Below are positions 24,221 to 37,467 of a stretch of DNA of 64,000 nt, piece by piece; within the stretch, counting starts at the first letter, position 1, and each line of letters opens with the position of its first letter. This DNA is from Terebella lapidaria (lineage: Eukaryota; Annelida; Polychaeta; Terebellida; Terebellidae). The position numbers and the translations under genes were made by a program. The notes beneath the pieces are model-generated. The model did no database searches and was not told the DNA's origin. It worked only from the letters and a program-made list of their open reading frames with translations. The stretch is from positions 37,942,165-38,006,164 of the forward strand of contig OX424564.1 in NCBI GenBank assembly GCA_949152475.1. The letters are read 5' to 3'.

Positions 24221-27200
24221 ATTATTCCCAATTCCAACTGACCATTCGCACATTTCCACATGTCCAGTTTCTGAATTCTTTAATTGTTGTAGAGAGACCA
24301 ACTTGGGGGATATTTATGTTGCTGAGATGATTAAAAATGAAAGTATAAACACAATGTTTGATCTGATTTTTGGATGAACACGAATTCAACATACAGATTT
24401 TTCAATATCCCCCCCCTCCAATTCATTCGAGTTCTTCAACATCCCCCAAAAACCTTCAAGTCCTTTCTGGGGAGTGATAGACTGGCTAGAGGGGCTGTAG
24501 TTTATCAGTTTAATCAACGGGCATGATACAGAGCTATAACATGTTTTAAAGCATGGTAGGACACTTCTATAGAGTATTTTTAACCCTGTTGTCGCTACCC
24601 TGTTGTGTGCAGTCTATCAAGTGTAATCAAATAATAGGGGTACTGCCCAAAAAATTATGACGCTTTTTTGGACAATTTAAAAATCAGACAACAGCAGACA
24701 TATGACTGTGCCATGATCAGTCATACGTGAGTATGAGGACCTAGAAAAATAACCGGATTACTTCAGACCGACTTGTGCTGAGGGCTGTAAAATGTTTTTC
24801 CTATAGACATATATTATATATTCTTTTTTGTTTATTTATGCTGAATGATCCTGCATTGGTTGAAGATGTGTTTGTTGACTTAATGTAGTTTAAGTTTTAA
24901 AATATATTGAATTATTTGTCTATTCTACAACTGAATTTGTCTTTTTGCCACAGGTTCCTTGTTTGCCATGTCCAGTTTGACATACTTGCCCATGTGATAG
25001 CCTTTCGGAAAAATAACTCCATGTCTCATTTGTTATCTTTAAATATTTTTTTAGCTTTTGTTTTGTCACGTTAGATAAACGTGGCTGTCAGTACGTACAG
25101 TATATTGTGTTGCATGCCACATTTGACATTGTTTTGGTGTTGGGTCATTTCTGCATTCATATTTTCAATGATAGGGGTTTTATGTTCTTTGTCATCAAAT
25201 CAATAGGACTCCCCACAAAGAGTGAGCTTTATAATGAAGATTTACCAATCAACGCGGTTCTTTTATCTTTCGTTATCAACTCATTGAGCTGTCATAGTGC
25301 AATTCAAGATAATAATATCTGATGGCATCTTTGATTGACGAAGATGATGTGATTTATACATCCACACTCGAAACAAATATGCATCTTTTAAATATCTTTT
25401 GAAGTGGAAATCAGCACTGGCAAAATTAGCGTGGAATTTCCAACAACGAAAAATTTCTTTGCAGCGCAGTGAAGATGAGTGATATATTAGACAACATTGA
25501 AGGCAGCCAAATATCTTGTTGTATTTTAAGAGATAAAAAATGAAATCCAGCTTCGTCTGTAGTTCATTCAGTTTCAGATGAGGTTATGGTGACGAATATA
25601 AAGCAGTATCTGTATTTCATAATGCATTGAATGTATTCACCTGGGGAGTTCTTCTGAAAAACTGTCCGGGAACAACCTTAAGTGGCTATAACCATCATCG
25701 ATATCAGATAAATGCTTCCATTTGGTGTCTGTCTAGGTACAGGGTGATACATACAAACAAAAAATATAATCAATTTATACAAAGATATATGAGCATCCTT
25801 GAAATATATTACACTTGCGTTGGTCTATGTCGGCCGTTGTTTCTATTCAAAAATGTGTTTTAGGTTTGCTATTGTCATCATCAAAATCTGGTTATGTTGA
25901 TGGTTATAAGTTGATATTGCATATACAAATCCAGTTGCAGAATTCAGTTTACTTCAGTCGTATTTTATTTGTTATTAGGTATGTGGCACTATTTGATCAT
26001 ATGTGGCAGGAACGCTAACCACCAATACCCATGATAACCAATTTGCCATCTTTGGGATAAATGTCCTGCATTTTGTGTAAAGTTCAAAATCAGGAACACT
26101 GCTTAATCAAAATCGATGTGTCTGGCGCTGTATACTTGTTGACACAAGAATGATACTAAAGCATACTCGTATTAAGCTGAACAAATCTTCATTGTGTTGC
26201 TTTGTCAGTATTTCATGGAAGAAGTATATTCTCAGATCATGCGAGAGACATATCGCATGACAGCCTATATCTCTTCCAGTAGTACTCTTCTAGTAATACT
26301 CCATCCAGTGAGTTTTATTTGTGGAAGATTTATTTCAGATAATTTTATTGCCCACTCAGAAGCGTTCCAGGCTCATTTAGATGATACCCATGACGGTTAG
26401 AGGGTATGATGTGTTAGTAGTTTTTTTTTGCTGTATCGCTTGTGATGTTCCAATAGAGTACGACTCAGAGGTTGGTTTGCCTCCGAGTTTTGGTAGAAAT
26501 TACCATTATTTCCTCTGAAAAAAATTGCTTATGTGTGGGATCAGAAGTATTGGATGTGTTCGTGTATGGAGGATACAGTGTGTCAACAAGAATCATACCT
26601 GGTGCAGATCACTAGATATTCCCAGATAACAAAAGTCAATAACGTGTTCATTTCTACAGTTCAATGTTTTATTTATATACGATGTCCATGCAGGACAAAT
26701 ATTGAAGTAAAATGGATGGTAGTTGATAGAAATACTAGTCCTGATCGACTACACCCATAAAAAATACCCAAGACAATCAATTTGTCCCGGAATTCAATAC
26801 ATTCGTCAGGTTGATTTTGGTCAATATTATAATATTAATATTATAATAGACGCCTATATATGCTCATATTACAAGTGTTTACAAAATTTGAGTACCGTCA
26901 GAATAGTTGTAAGCACCGAAATATCACTGTGGAAGTCGGTGGTGTTGAACTCATTTTGATTTTTACACATTGCACCCGAGCATTCCGGGTGCAATATTAA
27001 AAAATAAATGAATTTGATTGTTGAAAGCAACGTTGTGGTCATCAAAAGAAAAGAAACAAATGTGCTACCCGGAGCCCCCTTTAATAAGCCCACTTGATAA
27101 TATGCCGCTGGGCGTACTTACGGAATGGCTTCCTGAGAAGAGGCTCAGAGCGTATTTCACGTATATTTTGGTGCGTTGTTATAAACAACAATGACAGTAC

Positions 27201-28469
27201 TATATGGACATCACGAGCATGCATTTGTGCACGTGTTTCTATAACAATCGACGTTTTAATCGCCATCTATTGAATGGAAATCGAGGCGGCAATGTCAAGC
27301 AAGCTATACATGGACGCATGACATACGTATATGCAATCTTCGAACATTATGTTCCTACCAACAATCGTTTATTTAAAACCTGATTCCGAAATTACGCCCA
27401 TGAGCGTATTTTTTAACCACTTTTTTTACTCCTAAATGGGACATTTTCCGTGAATACGCCCGGGGCTTATTAACGGGGGCCCCGGTAATCCGGTATTATT
27501 TCTTCTCCAAAACAAGGAAAGTCAGACACTGATATACAGTATAAACATGCAAAGTAATCGATGCTTCGGCAGTAGGGCCGAATATGATACCCGGTTTTCT
27601 GAATACACACTGTGTTGATGTATGTATTCAGAAGTCAATAACGCCCTCATTTCTAGCACTGGAAAGAAAGAACCGTCGGAAAAGTTATAAGCACCGAAAT
27701 ATCAATGTAAAAGTCGGTGGTATTGAACTCGGAACCCATTCTGACTTTTACATATTGCCAACGATCAATACCACAGTTCCCAATATCCTGCATTCTGCGA
27801 GCGAAAAATTTGCTTGTTGTGGGACAGCAAAAATTAAATGCATATGATTGTTAAAAGTGAAGATGTAATCAGAAAATGGAACGAAACAAATGGGCTAATT
27901 TTAATGCTCCAAAACAAGGAAAATTGGGCACTTACAGAAAGTATAAGCAAGAGAAATGATACTCGATTGACTGAATGCACACCGAAATGATATATGTATT
28001 CTCAAATCCCGCCGACTCGCAAATGCAATAGTTACAAAAAATTTGCTCCATTCAACGAAAATATTCGTATGATTATATTAATCAACTGAATTATTTACGT
28101 CTAACCTGGTAGAATACACGTTCAAAGTATTTTCTTCTCGAAACCAGTTTTTTCCCCCAGGGTCGAAGAGTGTTCCCCCATGGGATTATCAGAGACCGTT
28201 TAAGAAACAATTAACAAGACAGAAGTTAAGAGCGTTTAAGAGACAATAATCTGATTTTTTTCTGAGCATCTTTGTTAGCATTGCTCAGCCTTCCTGCTAC
28301 AGGCGGAATGCGTGGACACATTGTCACCAACCGAAAGGGAATTTGTGAACCCTATTCTTTGAAAAATGACCCTTTTCGTGCAAAATAGTTTTGAACGAAT
28401 AGAAGACCAAGTTCTGTTATGGACATCACCGAGCAAGTCACAGCATGGTTGGAGTAACAGCCCCTCGTA

Positions 28470-31100
28470 CATAAATAATGTGCTTAGTTGCAATTTGTTT
28501 GAACAAGTTCACTGTCTTTGTGTTTTTAACGCCCCAACGAATGAAAGCGAGGTGCTTGACACCAAGTTGCCGAATACCGCAGTATCGTTCAGTACTAGAG
28601 GGATGTGCACCACGGTCTCATGCGGACCTTCTTCCGATGTATCATCCCAGACACTTGTGATGACCGAATCAAATCCAAATGATCAATCACGAGGAATAAT
28701 TAACAGTATTGATTACGGGGACGCTGGTTGTCATGGTAACAAATACCGATGAGGTATCGTGCGAGCTGATCCGATGTTCAGGGCAGGAATGCAATCCCGA
28801 CCCGGGGCTGGCATTTATGTATAAAAATAGCCTTGATCGTGGACAGCAATCAGGAAAGCGTTCAATTTGGTTGCTCTCCAGTGAGACATTTAATCTATTG
28901 TTGCGGGCCACACATCTTGTTTTGTTCGGATAATCACGGCCATAATTCACGTGCTGCCACAACAGCTCTTTGCGTTCAAGGCTGCGTGGTCCCCAGCACG
29001 CCTCTCGTGACACCTCGTATGAATGTTCTTTTCAAAATGGTAAAACCATGTTACTGTCGGCCCGAAAATCATATGATGAATTGGGCTTGTTTTAAGGCAG
29101 GGACAAGAGATTGCAGTCGGTAATCCTGTTGCGGTGTTCAATCCTGAAACGCTTGATTGGGCACAAAAGGAGCTGGGCTGTCGGACGTGGCTTCCAGTGA
29201 CACAGGTGTCAGATCTCCACTTGTGCGTGAAGTGACTGGTCATCCATCATACTCCTATCACACTGTGCTTGACCGTGGCAGGGCGACAAAAACAACCTGT
29301 AGTCCGGGACTACGTTATCGCATATGCTTTCTTTCAGACAGTAGAATGCATATGCGGTAGTGTAATTTAAACTGGTGACAAACAGTTATGACGACGCCTA
29401 AGCTGTTGATTCAAACAAATGACTATCCATGGGGTGTCAATGTGTGATAGAGGGCGCTTTCCTCTGGAAGAGTGGCATGACCAGCATCTGGTCAGGAGTC
29501 ACAGCAAGTGATGGCATAATTTAATTGATGCTTATTTACGAAACCTTGGACAGAAGTAATTATAATCTCTTACAATGTTGCGGTGTCTGAAAGATGATGC
29601 ATATCGTTTCAACATGATACTCGAATTGAAGAGGAGAGCAGTTAGGGATGCATACCTTTCGAGCGAGTTTCTACGGGTCCATTTTCATGTTTCCAATGGC
29701 ATGCTTTGTTGCAAGAAGATAACGAGGGTCGTGTGTACATACATATATCATATTATTATCAGCATATTGTATATTGTGGTATATTGGATGTTCCAGTTGT
29801 CAATATGCACCTCCGCCCAGGTAATGTTGGGTGTCACCTTGCAAACGTACGCATTTTTATGGTAGTTTATGATGCCTGACAATTAAGCAGTAGGGAAAAT
29901 TCAGTTTTTAAAACATCTATGTGCCGAATCCTGTTCCCATTCTTGATGAATAATAAATATACAAGCAGTTGTGCTGATGGCATATGACTGAGATCAATCG
30001 ACTGGGTAACAACTCTAGGATATCATGAAAATTATCCTTATCTGAACAAGCTTTTCTGATTCGCAAGGACATAAAAATGCACTAATGTCACATTGTATAT
30101 CTACCATCAGTAGATTACCTTTTATTGCCTTGTGCTGCAACAAAGCGAGATTTGTTGATAATTAATGATCGCTAATAGCCAAAACCATATGTTTTGACAG
30201 CTGGAATCTCAAATCATACCCTGTAACATATGGCAGTCTATGGCCAAGGTGGCAGTTTATGGCCAAGTCTATGGCCAATCAGTTCCTGAGTACATGTACT
30301 ACACCAGTTGGTTCAAGGTCTAGATGTGGTGATAGCCGATCTATCACTTCTTGTGTATGAATGATTATGTTCCATCACTCGGACACCGGACACCGAAACA
30401 TGTTACGACCTCGACTTAACACACCAATGTGTGATTTTGTCATTAATTTCGTTTCACTTTTCGGTAGTGTCAATACGATACGTCAATGATGCTAAGTTCG
30501 TGTGTGGCTAGCACTATTAAGCAATATCGTTAAATCGACAATAAAATCTGCCTCTCCAAATCAATATTTCGCGTGGCCAATGCCATTAATACCCGTCCAA
30601 AGTTATAAGTTCATGGCAACACTTTTTTCACTGGATTTGAGCTTGTGAGGGTTTTTTTTCCTCTGAAAGGAGAAACGATGTTGCCAAAAATTATGCAAAT
30701 CGAGAGTATTCCACTTTGTTGAGCTGGCAAAAGGGCAGAAAGGATGTCTGGTGGTATCCAAGGTGGTGAAAGGCCTCCTACGCATGTGATACAGTGCAGA
30801 ATCCCGGATGAAGCCAGCGCCCTGACATCTAATGAAATTGTGAGACATGATTTCGATAAATTGAAACTGAGCATCAGGCTGCTTTTCTTGGCATTGTCTG
30901 TAGATTGGAGAAATCAGCACACTCAGAAAATAGATTAATAATAATTTGACGACATTATGTATAACCTTCTCATTAATCTTGAGCTCAGAAACATTATGAT
31001 CATACTACGTGTTTCCTCGAGGGTCTCTGAAATCCTTCGACTCCTTACATTTAAGATGCAAGATTGATATACTTAGTGAGATGTTCACCAACAACAAACA
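28470..31100 (+). repeat. G-H-T module 5 (unit II)
   Basis: G is at 28,470-29,240, H at 29,680-29,890 and T at 30,610-31,100. Plus-strand frames 28,366-28,752 and 28,833-29,123 and a minus-strand frame 28,687-29,013 are all open over the same bases, so openness alone does not identify a coding strand. It is closest to modules 1 and 2. Confidence 0.5.
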
Positions 31101-32230
31101 CCTAAGAGAGAACAACCAGAATGAAATAATGATATATTTTGTCTGCTGGCGATATATGGGCCACAAAGTTAAAATATGTGAATTGCTTTTTGGAAGACTG
31201 TATACTTTTGTAATTGGGATGTTTAATGAGATATCACCTCAAAGACTTTACAATATTTGCTTCATTATTCAATATTTTGTGCAAGCAGATTCTGAATCAT
31301 CCAGCAACGCATTTCTGTATACTGCAGCCACGTAAACTAATACGGGAAACCCACTGGAGTGCACATTTCGCCTGGAGTGTCACCTCCTATGTCACGATTA
31401 CAACCACAATCGATCAGAAGTGGGGTCTTTTGTACGTATTCACATCCAAACATACACTCAATATCCGCCCAATCGCAGCTTGAAATATGCAGATGAGATA
31501 TTTGAACGGTTTAGTTATTTGAGGCGAATTCGGAAGTATATTGCGATATTTGTCCCGAAGAGGTAATACAACACTAGAATCAACGCAAGATTAAAGAAAT
31601 TGTCAGAATATTTAGCAACGGGGCGGTTCCAGAGTTTGAGCCAGGTATTCAGGTGTGGAAAACTGGTACATGGTTGTTGCCCCTTTGTAAAGTGATTTCC
31701 TATGGGTATGGAAACATTTCTCCCCAGACAGGCGGCAGCCTGTGTGAAAAGTGCGGCAGGGTAAATTGCTTTAGTCTGTGATAGCTGTCCTTCATCCATA
31801 TTAGCACAAAGCCTTTAGCACAAAGGGTATAGTTCTGGATGTTTAGATAATTGAGGAAACTATGTAACAAAGATGTATATTAGCCTAGACATTAGCTCAT
31901 TTACATCAAAGATGTGAGTTTTGCACCGATTCTAGTCATATAACAAAATACGTACTACATCAGTAAATCGTTCTGACGATGCACTCGATCATGGAACTGT
32001 GCACTGACATCCCTGCCACTTGTGATTTGATTCCCATAACAATCTAAATTTGGGTTCATGATGATTTAATGTTTATCTAGTTCGAACAAGATTAGATTTG
32101 CCCACCTCTCGACGTGATGACCAATCTCCATATCCAGCAGTTAATGTTTTGAGAGTAAAGTCTTGCAGTAAGTGGACATGTACTTTATGTCATCATCAAC
32201 GACATAGCGTCCATATAATTACAAAAAAGA
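31100..32230. other. d block of unit II, no gene seen
   Basis: This is homologous to 60,310-61,520. A 94-codon minus-strand frame (31,515-31,799) is open here, but the matching region in unit III does not keep it open, so it is not supported. Confidence 0.6.
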
Positions 32231-32269
32231 CAGAATGAGACTATCAGAGATTGCAGACCCTCGCCCCTT

Positions 32270-32870
32270 CAGATTTAGTTACTAAAGTTAAAGCTGATGA
32301 CCCATACATTTTTTACCAGGACAATAATTGGGTATTTTGGTCAAACGACCATTCATCATACGTCAAATAATGCGGAATTGGCCATTGAAAAATACAAAAA
32401 TCATGGGAGAAATAATCATTAATAAATGTAGTGTTCTTGTTATTTTTCCATTTTGATCATGTTATCGACCATGACATGAATTCTTGGTACTGACCTCTCA
32501 AACTTGCAAGCTCTCTCAGATTGATAAAGAATATTTTATGTCTTGAAATATGATGAATCAGTGATTTCACCTGATGGCCCTTACATTTTCAACCTTGGGC
32601 GATAATAAGGAATTTCGGTCGTACGACCATTGGTTACAAAGCAAAAGATAGGGAATTGTCCACATACTTTGACCCTGTCGTTCAATATTGAGCTGCAAAA
32701 TTTTCCAGTACTATTTCTATTATCAGGTTACATGGTTAAAAAGAAAACGGTTCAAACACACTGGAAAATGTGGACGATAATGGGGAGTTTTGGTTTCAGG
32801 ACCATACGATCGGGAACTGGCCAAGGAAAAATACAAAAATAGTTGGATCAGAACCGGAGTTATAGACAAT
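32270..32870. repeat. Degenerate ~250-bp tandem repeat
   Basis: Three related stretches share the pattern GATGACCC-TACATTTT, GGACAATAAT, GTCGTACGACCATT and GGAACTGGCCA-GAAAAATACAAAAAT at roughly 250-bp intervals. They lie between the d block and the LINE 3' end, within the inserted DNA that unit III lacks. Confidence 0.5.
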
Positions 32871-33489
32871 TACATGTATGTAAGTAAGTAAGTAAGTGTT
32901 TTTATTTTCTTCAAAAGGCAAAGATTACACAAAAGAGATTTAAATTGTAACGAATAAGCGCCATTTGAAGCGGTATTATCCAAAAACCATAAGGGTTGTG
33001 CATCTATAAACAGAATGACATATATACAGTATTACAGTGAAAGGAAATATAGATGTGCATAATACCTTTGGGAATGTGCAATAAGCAAACTTATGTACAA
33101 TAACTACTAAATTAAAATGAAACATATACAATTGGCTAAAAACGCTTAACTTACATATATAATAGTTTGTTAATACTTAATTACTTAATTAATACTTAAG
33201 CCTTACAATTATAATACAACTAAAACATGACACAGAATCGATAGAAACACAAGCAAGACTAAATACACCCCATTCCATAATTGTGGATCAATCATCCACA
33301 ATAACATAAACACAAATTGAAAAAAAGCACAGAAAAAAGACAATTACTTAACTACACATAAACGATTGAAATCAACAAAACAAATGGGACACACTCAATA
33401 GAGTCACTCTCATACATACACACTTCCCAGGGGGAAAAAATAGAGAACAAGAACAAAAACAAAACCCATTACACAAATGGATAAAGTAG

Positions 33490-33600
33490 TCCCCCCACAC
33501 ACACACCTACACCTACACACAGACCACCTACACACACACACACCTACACCCCATACCCTACAACCACTCCAACACACCCCCACCCACCCCCACGGAACAC
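33490..33600. repeat. CA-rich low-complexity tract in the LINE 3' UTR
   Basis: Irregular runs of CACACA, CCTACA and CACCCC make up this stretch. It yields spurious His/Pro/Thr-rich frames. Confidence 0.85.
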
Positions 33601-33785
33601 GCACAATGGACAAGCACACAATTCACACACACATAAACGCATCATATATACCATGGCAATAGCTAAAAGAAAACACTATGCACACAGGAGCATGAGAATC
33701 AATTAAATATTGTTATCATAATTCAAATCCGATAAATTAATAGTGAATTTTATTTCATTTTATAAAAGTTATAGTATATTATCAA

Positions 33786-34220
33786 TCATTGAATATCGTA
33801 TGTTTCAAGCAAGCTGAACTTGACTTTTCTAGCAAAAGATTTACGCTTTGTTATTGATTGAGTCATGCTTGGCAAAGCAGACCATATCCGAGGACCTGTA
33901 TGAATTATGCCATGCAAAGCGATTTTGGTACGGGGGAAGAGATGGTGTATATTTTGTCGTGTATTATGGCCATGCACGTGGTGCGTGCTGACAAACATAT
34001 AACTCACTCCGGCGGGCAGTGAATTATCAGAGAATGCATGCATAAATTTACCAATTTTAAGTGTATATAAATCATTTAATCTTAATATACCGACTCTTTT
34101 GAACAAGGGCTCAGTATGGGCGTTATAATGGGCGCAACAAATCATACGAATTGCCTTTTTTGCAGAATTTCAGTTTTCTTTAAATAGGTTTTGGTAGCGG
34201 CTCCCCAGCATGTTATTCCG
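33786..34220 (-). pseudogene. LINE C-terminal region
   Basis: The stretch encodes FTYGITCWGAATKTYLKK, then, one frame over, HYNAHTEPLFKRVGILRLND, GHNTRQNIHHLFPRT and TGPRIWSALP before a stop at 33,786. These words are typical of the region after the RT in Jockey/CR1-grade LINEs. The frame change falls in an A-run near 34,165. Separation from the RT frame is due to the insertion at 34,228-35,004. Confidence 0.85.
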
Positions 34221-34616
34221 TAAGTAAAATATTGTTGTGACGTCACACCATTGTCTGAACCGTTTGCTGATGCATGTAATGTCATGTATGTATGTCAATT
34301 TCCGTGTACATCAGGAAAACATTTTCCGTCAGATTCACGACTTTGTTCATAATCAGTAATCGCAAGATCATCTAATGTTGAATTTCCAATATCGTTCAGA
34401 ATGTTTGCAGCATTAAATGACACCATAGTACTATCCACGGTTTCATTTAAAAATGTGTCCAAATTATCTGCGATGTTGAAATTTAATGTCAACCAGTCGA
34501 TGTCCAGTAACAGAAATGCGAGAATGTATGTGGTAAAGGTCACTGTTTCGCTGTGTTTTGAGTACAATATATTAAAACTCACCATCATCCAATGGACGAG
34601 ATGTCCATTGAAACAC

Positions 34617-34740
34617 GTTCCACGTATCACTCTGCTGCTTAATACTACTCATCCACTAAATGATTGCATTTAACCCGTGTGCCACCTTCTTAATCCTTAT
34701 TGAATATATAAAGGAAAGCGCGAGATATAGTACTTGGGCC
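34617..34740 (-). mobile_element. MITE copy 4 (GGCCCAAGTA family)
   Basis: In reverse complement it reads GGCCCAAGTACTATA..., then ATTCAATAAGGATTAAGAAG, GGGTTAAATG and AGTAGTATTAAGCAGCAG, matching the copies at 62,515 and 62,676. The left terminus is worn. Confidence 0.65.
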
Positions 34741-34898
34741 GAAAATCATGTTGAGTTGAGCAATCTAAATTCACTCGGTTGCCTGTTATTCACGTTTACA
34801 TCTTTGTCATGCTTGACTTGCAATAGATCTAACAGAAACAATATAAATATACGAGTAATCCGTTGGTCGCATTGTGATTGTAAGAGCAATATTTTAAG

Positions 34899-34999
34899 TC
34901 GGATAAAACACTCGAAACAATGAATTCGTTCACGAATTCACTCGCGCGTTGCGCTCGTGAATTCGTAGGCACGAATTCACTGTTTCTCGTGCTTTATCC
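34899..34999. repeat. Foldback palindrome
   Basis: GGATAAAACACTCGAAACAA continuing into TGAATTCGT pairs with the reverse complement ending near 34,999 (GGATAAAGCACGAGAAACAG, then TGAATTCGT), about 29 nt per arm with few mismatches. The centre, CTCGCGCGTTGCGCTCG, is itself partly self-complementary. Confidence 0.8.
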
Positions 35000-35146
35000 A
35001 TGACGTAAGATGCGACTGCACTAATGAGAAATATATTGCACATAAAGCACTACGAGAAATTTTCAAAGAGTACAATGCACTCGATATCTTTGCATTTACT
35101 CGATCGATATGTTCACTCCAGTTTAACCTATCGTCAATATATAATC

Positions 35147-36139
35147 CTAGAAGTTTTTTATCCTAGAAATCCCAGCAGATTTTTGCTCGATTGACACACT
35201 ATTTATGTAGATGTTAAAATTGAGCGAGGTAGTTTGAGACAAATTGTGGGATATATACATATAATTCGTTTTTGACACATTAAGAGACAGTTTGTTTGCA
35301 GCAAACCAGTCATTAACACAGGATAAATCTTCATTTAGTGCGTCCAAAACACTATTCGAGTTGGAAGACGACGTATATATGGTAGTGTCATCAGCATATA
35401 AAATTACGTTTGAGCGATGTATAGCGTTGGGTAAATCATTTGTGTATGTTATGAAGAGTAAGGGACCGAGTACCGATCCTTGTGGTACACCACAAGTTAC
35501 TGGCTTGGTATTAGAACATGAGCCATTATAACATACAAATTGTTTCCGATCAGACAAATAACTACGAAACCAGTGCAATGGCAATCCTCGCACACCATAG
35601 TGTTCGAGTTTATAGAGTAATACAGAATGATTGATCGTGTCAAATGCTTTAGAGAGGTCAAGGAAGACACTAGCAGTGTCCTCCCTGGCCTCAATAGCTT
35701 TCAAGCAACCACACAGAAAATAATTTATTGCGTGGGTCGTCGAATGACCCGGTCTCAAGCCATATTGGCTTTTGAATAAAATATTTTGAGACACAAGAAA
35801 ATTATAAAGTCGTTTGTGCAATTCTTTTTCCAGAACCTTGGAGATGCTCGGCAATAATGATATCGGTCGATAATTTGTTAGCAGATCCTTCTCTTTCGAT
35901 TTAAAAATTGGGATTACTTTGGCTTTCTTCATGGACAAAGGGACGAATCCAGATAAAATTGAGTCATTGATCGCCACTGACAACGGTAGAGCAATTTCCG
36001 CCCGGATCTGTTTCAATAAAAATGGCGATACCCCATCGTAACCACAGCTGGTTTTTGGCGCCATGCGTGTGATAATATTATATATTTCTACAGGATCTGA
36101 TGGTATGAGATATAAGGATGTTTCGCAGCGGTCGGCCAT
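35147..36139 (-). pseudogene. LINE reverse transcriptase domain
   Basis: The 330-codon frame holds the RT core: TSCGYDGVSPFLLKQI (motif 1), VIPIFKSKEKDLLTNYRPIS (motif 2), QYGLRPGHSTTHAI (motif 3), VFLDLSKAFDTINHSVLL (motif 4, first catalytic Asp), GVPQGSVLGPLLF (motif 5), ILYADDTTIY (motif 6, the YADD catalytic pair) and DWFAANKLSLNVSKTNYM (motif 7). The frame is open upstream of the first Met to the element's truncation point, so that Met is not a true start. After SAGIS the sequence continues in another frame as LLGLYIDDRLNWSEHI, showing a frameshift near 35,147. Confidence 0.93.
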
Positions 36140-36201
36140 ATGGGACTCGAACGGTTTACTGGATTTTTGGATACTTGATGCAATGTGATTTTCACTTTTT
36201 T

Positions 36202-37467
36202 AGGTTACCGGACCTATGGTCCGATAACCTATTGGCATGGCGTTGTGTCCGGCGTCCGACCGTCCGTCCGTCGTCCATCGTCTGTCGTCCGTCCACATTT
36301 TTATCTTTAAGGTTTACGGTCGAATCTTTCTGAAATTTTGCACAAAAATAGCTAAAAATATTCCCAGGAACGGTTTTTTTTCGATTTTCGCATTTTCCTC
36401 AAAATGGCGGCCATTTTCGATGAAAAATGCCCAATTTAGGACTTTGACGGCCATTTTCTCAAAAACTGTTCAGACAGTTTTGAGATTTTTATTTCAAAAG
36501 ATTCCCCTTATGGACCTCTGTAATGTGTATAAGTTTTTCACCCCAAATCGCATTACTATCCATTTTGGGCCATTTCTAGACAAAAAAAAATTTTTCACCC
36601 TTTGAAAAAAATTTTGGACTTTGGACCCGAAATTTTTGACCCAAATTTGCACCTTGTCTGTCAAATACTTTCTCAAAAACTGTTTTTAAGATTTTTGTTT
36701 CAAAAGATTCTCCTTATGTACCTTTATGATGTGTATAAGTTTTGTTGCCCTTGAATCGCCGGTCTCCGTGTGGTGGCCATTTTGAAGTTTTGACGGGTCG
36801 GCGGAAAAAAAATTTTTTTGCCCCAAATCACATTACTATCCATTTTGGGCCATTTCTAGGCAAAAAAATTTTCACCCTTTGAAAAAAATTTTGGAAAAAT
36901 TTTGCCACTTTTTTCCTTCATAATGGGAGCTGCCAGGACTGTACTCATAGAACACTTGAAGATAGAACTTAGAAATTAGCACTTTCAAATGGGAAGTCAT
37001 ATATGGCGATTTGTGTGGTGACCTTGAATATGACCTTTGATGACCTTGAAAGGTCAAAACAGCCATTTTGGGGTAAACAAATGCCCAGATTTGCCTCTAC
37101 AGATGAAATGCTTGTAGATAGAGCTTAAGTTTGCATTATGAACATATAGGAAGTCATATATGGAACAACTGATGATGACCTTGAACTTGACATCAGATGA
37201 CCTTGAGTGCCAAATGTCTGACTCGGAATGTGTAAATTTACCTGAGCGGCCTAAACGATTCCACCCAGATATATCTTTGTATTATGAACATATAGAATAT
37301 CAAATGCCGCACACATACATGTAATGGTGACATCGAAGTTCACACGGATGACCTTGATTGGCAAATCTCATGGTCATAATGTTCACACTGATAACCTTGA
37401 TTGGTAAATCTCAAGGTCTGTTACTTGCCTATGCTGCCATGGCCAAACCAAAATTGTCCGGTAACCT
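36202..37467. mobile_element. Tandem-repeat element with inverted termini, copy B
   Basis: It starts with AGGTTACCGGAC (36,202-36,213) and ends with GTCCGGTAACCT (37,456-37,467), perfect 12-bp inverted termini. Inside are a CGTCCGTCC-type microsatellite, a leader with repeated 'tcaaaatggcggccatttt', and degraded satellite monomers with TGACCTTGAA near 37,020. It has no coding capacity and is a non-autonomous DNA-type element or satellite cassette. Confidence 0.75.

Larger units (their letters stand above)
34228..35004. mobile_element. 777-bp insertion within the LINE
   Basis: The LINE reading frame is interrupted here and resumes on the other side. GTAA occurs at both edges (34,224-34,227 and 35,005-35,008), consistent with a 4-bp target duplication. 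The insert holds a MITE copy (about 34,617-34,740) and a foldback near its right end. Frames inside it (34,295-34,630 minus; 34,401-34,673 plus) match nothing that I know. Confidence 0.6.
32878..36200 (-). mobile_element. 5'-truncated LINE (Jockey/CR1-grade non-LTR retrotransposon)
   Basis: On the minus strand this has an RT domain, a typical LINE C-terminal extension, a roughly 900-bp 3' untranslated region and a 3' tail of TTAC repeats (plus strand GTAAGTAAGTAAGTAAG at 32,880-32,897). No endonuclease or ORF1 is present. The element stops at 36,200, where a tandem-repeat element begins. A 777-bp insertion splits it. Two frameshifts are visible, near 35,147 and near 34,165. It is therefore a dead copy. 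The exact clade was not resolved by eye. Confidence 0.9.

Noticed and set aside
28687-29013. Minus-strand 108-codon frame with NYGRDYPNKTRC and VFVTMTTSVPVINTVNYSS, faintly like a CUB domain
   Set aside because: The key Trp and Cys spacing are not right, the other G copies break this frame, and the plus strand is equally open.
31515-31799. Minus-strand 94-codon frame with a hydrophobic segment
   Set aside because: The homologous region in unit III (about 60,740-61,050) does not preserve it.
33477-33662. His/Pro/Thr-rich frame
   Set aside because: Translation of a CA-rich tract in the LINE 3' UTR.
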